DNA of 64,000 nt from Chrysaora quinquecirrha (lineage: Eukaryota; Cnidaria; Scyphozoa; Semaeostomeae; Pelagiidae): contig JACTAT010000046.1 of NCBI GenBank assembly GCA_014526335.1, positions 169,505 through 233,504 of the forward strand, in the 5' to 3' direction. A program made the position numbers and the translations under genes. Below the pieces are notes generated by a model. That model searched no databases, was not told the origin of the DNA, and was given only the letters and a program-made list of their open reading frames with translations. This document shows positions 59,186 through 64,000 of this stretch, one piece after another. The stretch's first letter is position 1. Every line of letters begins with the position of its first letter.

Positions 59186-59699
59186 TATAATAAATGAAAA
59201 CAGCGAAAATCAAAACTTACAGACTCTTGAAACTTCGGACTCTCTTCGGAAATATTTGAATTGCGAGCGGCAGCGGCAGATCAGACAAGACGGAAAGAAC
59301 TCAAAATCTTCTTCAACAAATATCAACCAATAAACAATATTCGATACTTCTTTAACTAACTTCTATACGTTTCAAACTTCCAATAAAAATTTTGATAACA
59401 AAACGAATCTTCAAACCACTAAAAGAAGCTCTCCCCTAAAACCCATGAAAACCTACCTTTTATATCCTTACGGCAACGCCCCAATATGATTAACTTTAAC
59501 CAATAGAATACGTTACAAATATTGTCCAATCATTGAGTTCTTCGTGTTCATTCATTAACCAATGAAAATCAAGATATATAACTTTACTAAATATTTACTA
59601 GTTATTTTTTTCACGTGCTAATTCTACTGCAAGTTCACTAGTTAAAATGTTCACATGATGTCCCTCGTGGAAACTTCGTGATCTTCTCGACTTCGGTCG

Positions 59700-59860
59700 T
59701 CGGACAGGAACGCAGGAACGCAGGAACACAGGAACACAGGAACGCAGGAACACAGGAACACAGGAATGGAGGAACACAGGAATAACAGCAAAAACAGCAA
59801 TAACAGCAATAACAGCAATAACAGCAATAACAGCAAAAACAGCAAAAACAGCAATAATAT
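59700..59860. repeat. two short minisatellites
   Basis: ACACAGGAACGCAGGA-type 9-10 bp units at 59705-59785 are followed by ACAGCAATA 9-bp units at 59785-59860. The leucine-rich minus-strand frame here is an artefact of these repeats. Confidence 0.85.
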
Positions 59861-60105
59861 ACATCGTTTCACAACAATATCCTCCACTGTACTGCACGTA
59901 CATTACCCGGGGTGAGTCTATCAAGTTGGAGAGGAAAAGGAACATGAGACTATGATTAAAGATTATGATTAAGTTACAAAACCCGGAAGATAAAAACATG
60001 CTTAAAAGGTTCCGGCTGTTGAAAAAACTGAAATGAGAAGCTTGCTTTGATAATTTCCACTGTGAAAGTTACTCTGGTCTGTCGAATATCTTCGTGGAAA
60101 CAAAG

Positions 60106-63100
60106 ATGCGAGCAACCGCTCAGCTACTTGTCATAGCTCTGATTGCTTGCTGCAGTATACGCACAGGTTATATTTAACATTATATTTCTGTAAATTACGG
60201 GGTTTTTTGGGTTACGGGAACCAGGAGGGGGGGGGCAAATTTCCGGCACTCCTTGTAACTGCACCCAGAGTAATGAAAAGGATATTTTACCGTGGAGCAT
60301 AATATTACTACATTTTTTTAAAAAAATGAAGAAGCCACGTTGGTAGTAGTTAAATAAACATAGTTGAATTCTACTTTGTGTCGTGGTGTTTCTGTCACAA
60401 GCTTTTAAGAGGTTGGGAGAGCTTCATCCCCCCTTAGTCTAAAAAATTTTCAAAAACAGCCTTGTTTGGGCTGGGCTTGCCCAAGTCGTCTTTGATAAAA
60501 TGAAGAGTCTCCATGTTTGGGCCATAGTCATGTTCGGGATAAATGTCGGGCAAAGAATCCGTTAACAATGGCGAGGGGCATTTCACTCAAGAAAAGGCGT
60601 ACGAAATTCTAACTAAAACAAAAGGATTTCCAAGGAATTTTCGTGAAAACAAAAGTTTTCAAGCAAAAGTGTACAAGATTTTGAAGGAGGGCATCGCCCC
60701 TTGAACAATGGGCTACCTACGAACTGGACAAAATAAGACATTAAATATGCCATTTTCGAATTTTCAGCTGTAAATTACAGTAGCTCCAAATTGACCAACA
60801 ATTTCCTCCGATGAGAGGCTTGCTATTCCCGATGGATGTGCTGTAGTCCCCCTTAAATCCCATTAGCGCTATTACCACCCCGGGTAATGTATGTGCAGTA
60901 CAGTGGAGGATATTCAGTACGGTGAAAGGGATATCATTAGTAAGGTGGAGGACATTCAGTATAGTGGAGGAGGAATATCATCAGTACAATAGCGAGGATA
61001 TTCAGTACAGAGGAGGGATAACATCAGTACTGTGGAGAGTTTCAGTACTGACTGTTCTGTACTGATGATATCCCTCCACAGTACTGAATATCCTCCACTG
61101 TACTGCACATTCTCCACTGTACTGCACATACATTACCCGCTTTCACCCGGAACCACGTTTCTGAGTGATATATCATGATTTTTTTCAGTAAAATGTGGAG
61201 CCATCCAAATGACTTTATCTTGTGAAAACAATCCAGACATTAACCCTGTCCAAAGTCAAACAGGATGCAACGTCACCTTACTTAAAGTTGCAGAAGATTT
61301 GAGAAGCGAGATTGCACAATTGAAAGATTCTTTGCACCAATTAAACCAGGTAGGAAAGTTATCCATGCTTGGTTTTTGGGGATTGCTTTACGTAAGCATA
61401 ACAGTTAAGAAAAATGCTGAATTTAAAGTTTCTTGATTTTTAGAAAAAAAGCAAATATAGTTTCTTATAAGCGGTTTCTTATAAAAAATGAGTGTAATGC
61501 CATTATGGTCAACCACATTGTCCTAAAAACACCTACCCGTAAATTTAAAAAAATCAACTCTCACACCATCCATTAGTCGAGCAAAAATGCTGCATTTAAC
61601 TCAAACTTGTTTCTTCACAATTTCACAGCCTTTAGTTGGAAGAAGTTTTTGCAATTCCGGCAAATCCTGCCGACACATTAAAATGGCGAAACCTCAAGCA
61701 GACGATGGAGAATATTGGGTAGACATTGATCAGCCAAGAAAAGTATACTGTGATATGACAACTGATGGAGGTAAAAATTAATTTCTTATCAAGTATTTAT
61801 CAATATCTCGAAGGTGGGGCCCACTCTTCGCAAGTGACCGGGCGAGGGTATCGGGCATCGGGGTGTTAGAGACAAGCTATCTTTCAATAACTCAAAAAGA
61901 TACCGAATTTATCGCGAGTAAAACCTTATGTTGAAATTTACAAAATCCAAAAGGAATACTGATTTTAAACACAAGATCGGAAGCAGCTGTGCATGCTCAT
62001 AAGGGTTGACACAAGAGCAAGCAATTTTTTTGTTTAATCACGTCAGAGAGAGGGCAGTTAAGTAACCCCTATTTATGTGTACCTCCATCCAATTAAAGGT
62101 TGCTCATATTCATGCGTATAAGGATCCGAGAAGAATGGATGAGGAAAATCGTTACGATCTTGACAAAATAAACTGAGACAAATATGATGGGCGAGACATG
62201 GAAACATCCCCTTTCCAATTTATATGTTGAGTCAATGTCAGATGCTCATGCTTTGTAAATTACGTGCTTCAACGTTGATAAAAGAGGGAATGGGTTGCAT
62301 ATCAGAATTGCCTCACTTGTCTCAAAATTTTTGTCCAAGATTGTAGTTTATGTAACTGTAGGCTTAAGATTAAGAAGGATTGCCATGATCTTCTCATATT
62401 TTAGAGATTGCGATCATCTTTTTTGGGTTCACTGAGAATCTGCGCCATTTGTTTGTCGCGAAAACATTAATTTTTCTGCAAAAGCGTTTAGTTTTTTTTA
62501 AGATCTGAGTAAATTTATCCTTCTTGGGGGGATGACATTGAGCTCTCATTATTTTTTGGTTTCGAGGCCTGTCACTGCATTGCTTCTTGTCATATACACT
62601 CTTTTGTTCTATAAGAACAGTTTTATAAGAACATGAGCCTGGATTTTGCCCAGATTTTAAGAACAAATTAAGAACAAGCTAAGACTGGTCTTTTAAAAAG
62701 CCCTAAGAATATCAGCTAAATATGTAAGTAAGACAGTCAGAATGAACGTAAAAAGCAAGCAAACAAATAAATAGACAAGGATGCTGCATTATCACATAAA
62801 CCTAGTACCATACCACCCCAGGCATTCATTGAAAAATACAGATATCTAAGTAACCAAGGAATTAAGAACAGATTAAGAACATTTCAGGCTCAAAAACGGC
62901 AAAATTTTAAGAACAGCCAGCCTCAATCAAATTTCCTGGTTCTTATAAAGAAAAAGAGTGTAAGCACCTACTCGAAGGTCTCCTAGATTAACCTCCCCAT
63001 TGGGGCTATTGGCCTAGATAACGAAAGCTGGTGAAATACCTCACTTAGAATTTTGTTCTCCCTAATTAGGTGGCTGGATGCTTGTATCAAATATAGTCAG

Positions 63101-63617
63101 TGAAACAACCCAAGGACAAGCATGGTCATTGGCTAATGACCTCGAAAAGATCAGTGAATATTCAAGCAATTCACTTGGCCTATCCACAAGTGCTTTAGCT
63201 TCACTGCGAAATCATATCCATTTCGACCAGCTCCGATTTTTCTGTCACAAGAAAATCCCTGGAAGAACAGTAGACATCGCTACAAAGAACAACGCCGTCG
63301 GTGAAACAGTTGTGCGGTATTTTACTGGTCGTACTGGTCCTTTCCCGACCGCATGTGGGTCCTATGACAAGATGGCAGATGACAATTCCTTATTGTCGCA
63401 GCACTGCAGTGAATGGGGTCGTGATGGTGGTGTATACAAAGTGAATAAATGGGGCCACGATAGCATACCTAAATCAGATCGACTGTTCAATCATCCCGCA
63501 TTTGCTTACGCCAAGTCCCATTGGATTGTTCCGTTCACAAAGGAAGGTCGTTGGGAATGCGATGACTACAAAGGCACAGTTTCAATTGGTGATACATGGA
63601 AGATTTTTGTTCGTTGA
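60106..63617 (+). CDS. fibrinogen-like secreted protein, copy C (intact, 303 residues)
   Basis: Exons 60106-60166, 61189-61349, 61629-61770 and 63070-63617 join in phase to 303 codons with TGA at 63615-63617. Domains in order: signal peptide (residues 1 to about 20, MRATAQLLVIALIACC), a short Cys-containing linker, a coiled coil (about 45-72, VAEDLRSEIAQLKDSLHQL), then a fibrinogen-like module opening with SFCNSGKSCRHIKMAK. This is followed by DGEYWVDID, VYCDMTTDGGGWMLVSN, GSYDKMADDN and a terminal GDTWKIFVR. The coiled coil suggests an oligomer, as in ficolin-like lectins. The CDMTTDGGGW signature is that of fibrinogen-related proteins, but the C-terminal half differs from classical fibrinogen domains. 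Similar modules occur in secreted cnidarian proteins, some reported from coral skeletons; the link is from memory. A role in recognition or extracellular matrix is inference. Confidence 0.82.
60886..61134. repeat. palindromic GTACTGATGATATCC block, intron 1 of copy C
   Basis: Same structure as 46491-46712 and at the matching place in the other arm of the duplication. A truncated relative is at 59880-59897. Confidence 0.8.
62597..62960. mobile_element. MITE, TATAAGAAC type (family 1), copy 2
   Basis: 364 bp flanked by TA, homologous end to end with 3261-3617. It is in the last intron of fibrinogen-like copy C and absent from the matching place in copy A. Confidence 0.85.
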
Positions 63618-64000
63618 ACTAATTAAATTTCACTGAAGAGAAACCAGAACTACTTCGTATAATTCTATCCTTTTTGTTTTCGGAAGTACGAATATGTTAC
63701 TGTATTTCAATAATCATTTCACTGTTGTTTTTTCCTTATTATCATGTTTAATCGAATGTTTCATGCCATTTCTTTTTGACACACAAACAAGTGGTTTTAC
63801 TGGCTTATTAGTTATAACACTGTCACCACAACACCTGGCCCCCCCGATAGGTTTGGGGTGACGCGTTATGGAGCATTTTTGAGCGTTATTGCGTGAAAAG
63901 GCAAAATTTTGTGCGTGAACACGTGATTAGAGGTTTCTGCGTTTAGCGTGGTAAGCCATTTTTAATTAACGCGTTATTAAGTGAAAAATGTCTTTTTATG

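Larger units (their letters stand above)
57163..59879. other. spacer left of the inverted duplication arm
   Basis: Mostly mobile-element remnants (57455-57690, 58098-58340, 58810-59185) and minisatellites. A stretch at 57895-58030 has a splice-like pattern on the minus strand, but I could not assign a protein. Confidence 0.35.
59880..64000 (+). repeat. arm 2 of inverted segmental duplication, continues off window
   Basis: Plus-strand counterpart of 42278-48125. It contains the intact copy C gene. The homology is still running at the last base of the window, inside the GGCCCCCCCGATAGG element. Confidence 0.8.

Noticed and set aside
59598..59999. Leucine-rich minus-strand reading frame resembling a membrane protein
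   Set aside because: Its core is a translated 9-10 bp minisatellite, with no start context or homology.

Overview
This is a 64-kb stretch of AT-rich nuclear DNA from an animal. Coding sequence is split into short exons with GT-AG introns, and every intron and spacer is full of mobile-element remnants. The gene set and repeat style suggest a cnidarian, most likely an anthozoan such as a coral or sea anemone. The gene set is glycogen phosphorylase, D-glutamate cyclase, a ZnT6-type zinc transporter and secreted fibrinogen-like proteins. The organism call is inference; no marker in the window proves it.

Layout. From 2228 to 13577 (minus strand) lie eleven exons of glycogen phosphorylase; its last third runs off the left edge. 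A 133-bp copy of part of its first exon sits at 14969-15101 beside a 5'-truncated LINE. An intronless minus-strand gene at 15729-16211 encodes a 160-residue protein with a full GIY-YIG-type motif set. From 19326 to 23560 (minus) lie five exons of mitochondrial D-glutamate cyclase. From about 27018 to 39914 (minus) lie twelve exons of a ZnT6/SLC30A6 homologue. Its introns hold a 1.5-kb tandem duplication with a minisatellite that reads as His-rich protein.

From 42 kb to the right edge is a small family of secreted fibrinogen-like genes: copy A (minus, clearly broken), copy B (minus, one frameshift) and copy C (plus, intact, 303 residues). A and C are the two arms of an inverted segmental duplication that continues past the right edge. 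Between A and B lies an intronless orphan gene for a 285-residue secreted, cysteine-containing, basic protein.

Mobile DNA dominates the rest. There are many small terminal-inverted-repeat elements with no transposase in view, three tRNA-derived short repeats, palindromic foldbacks, and a 2.29-kb element with an exact 9-bp target duplication that carries a helicase fragment. A recurring theme is that the interior of these small elements is built from repeats of the core of their own terminal repeat.

All three conserved housekeeping genes lack a conserved internal block that could not be found in the expected intron. Either assembly drop-out, real deletion, or exons too divergent to recognise by eye could explain this. 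Exon boundaries were set by eye from homology, splice dinucleotides and reading phase.
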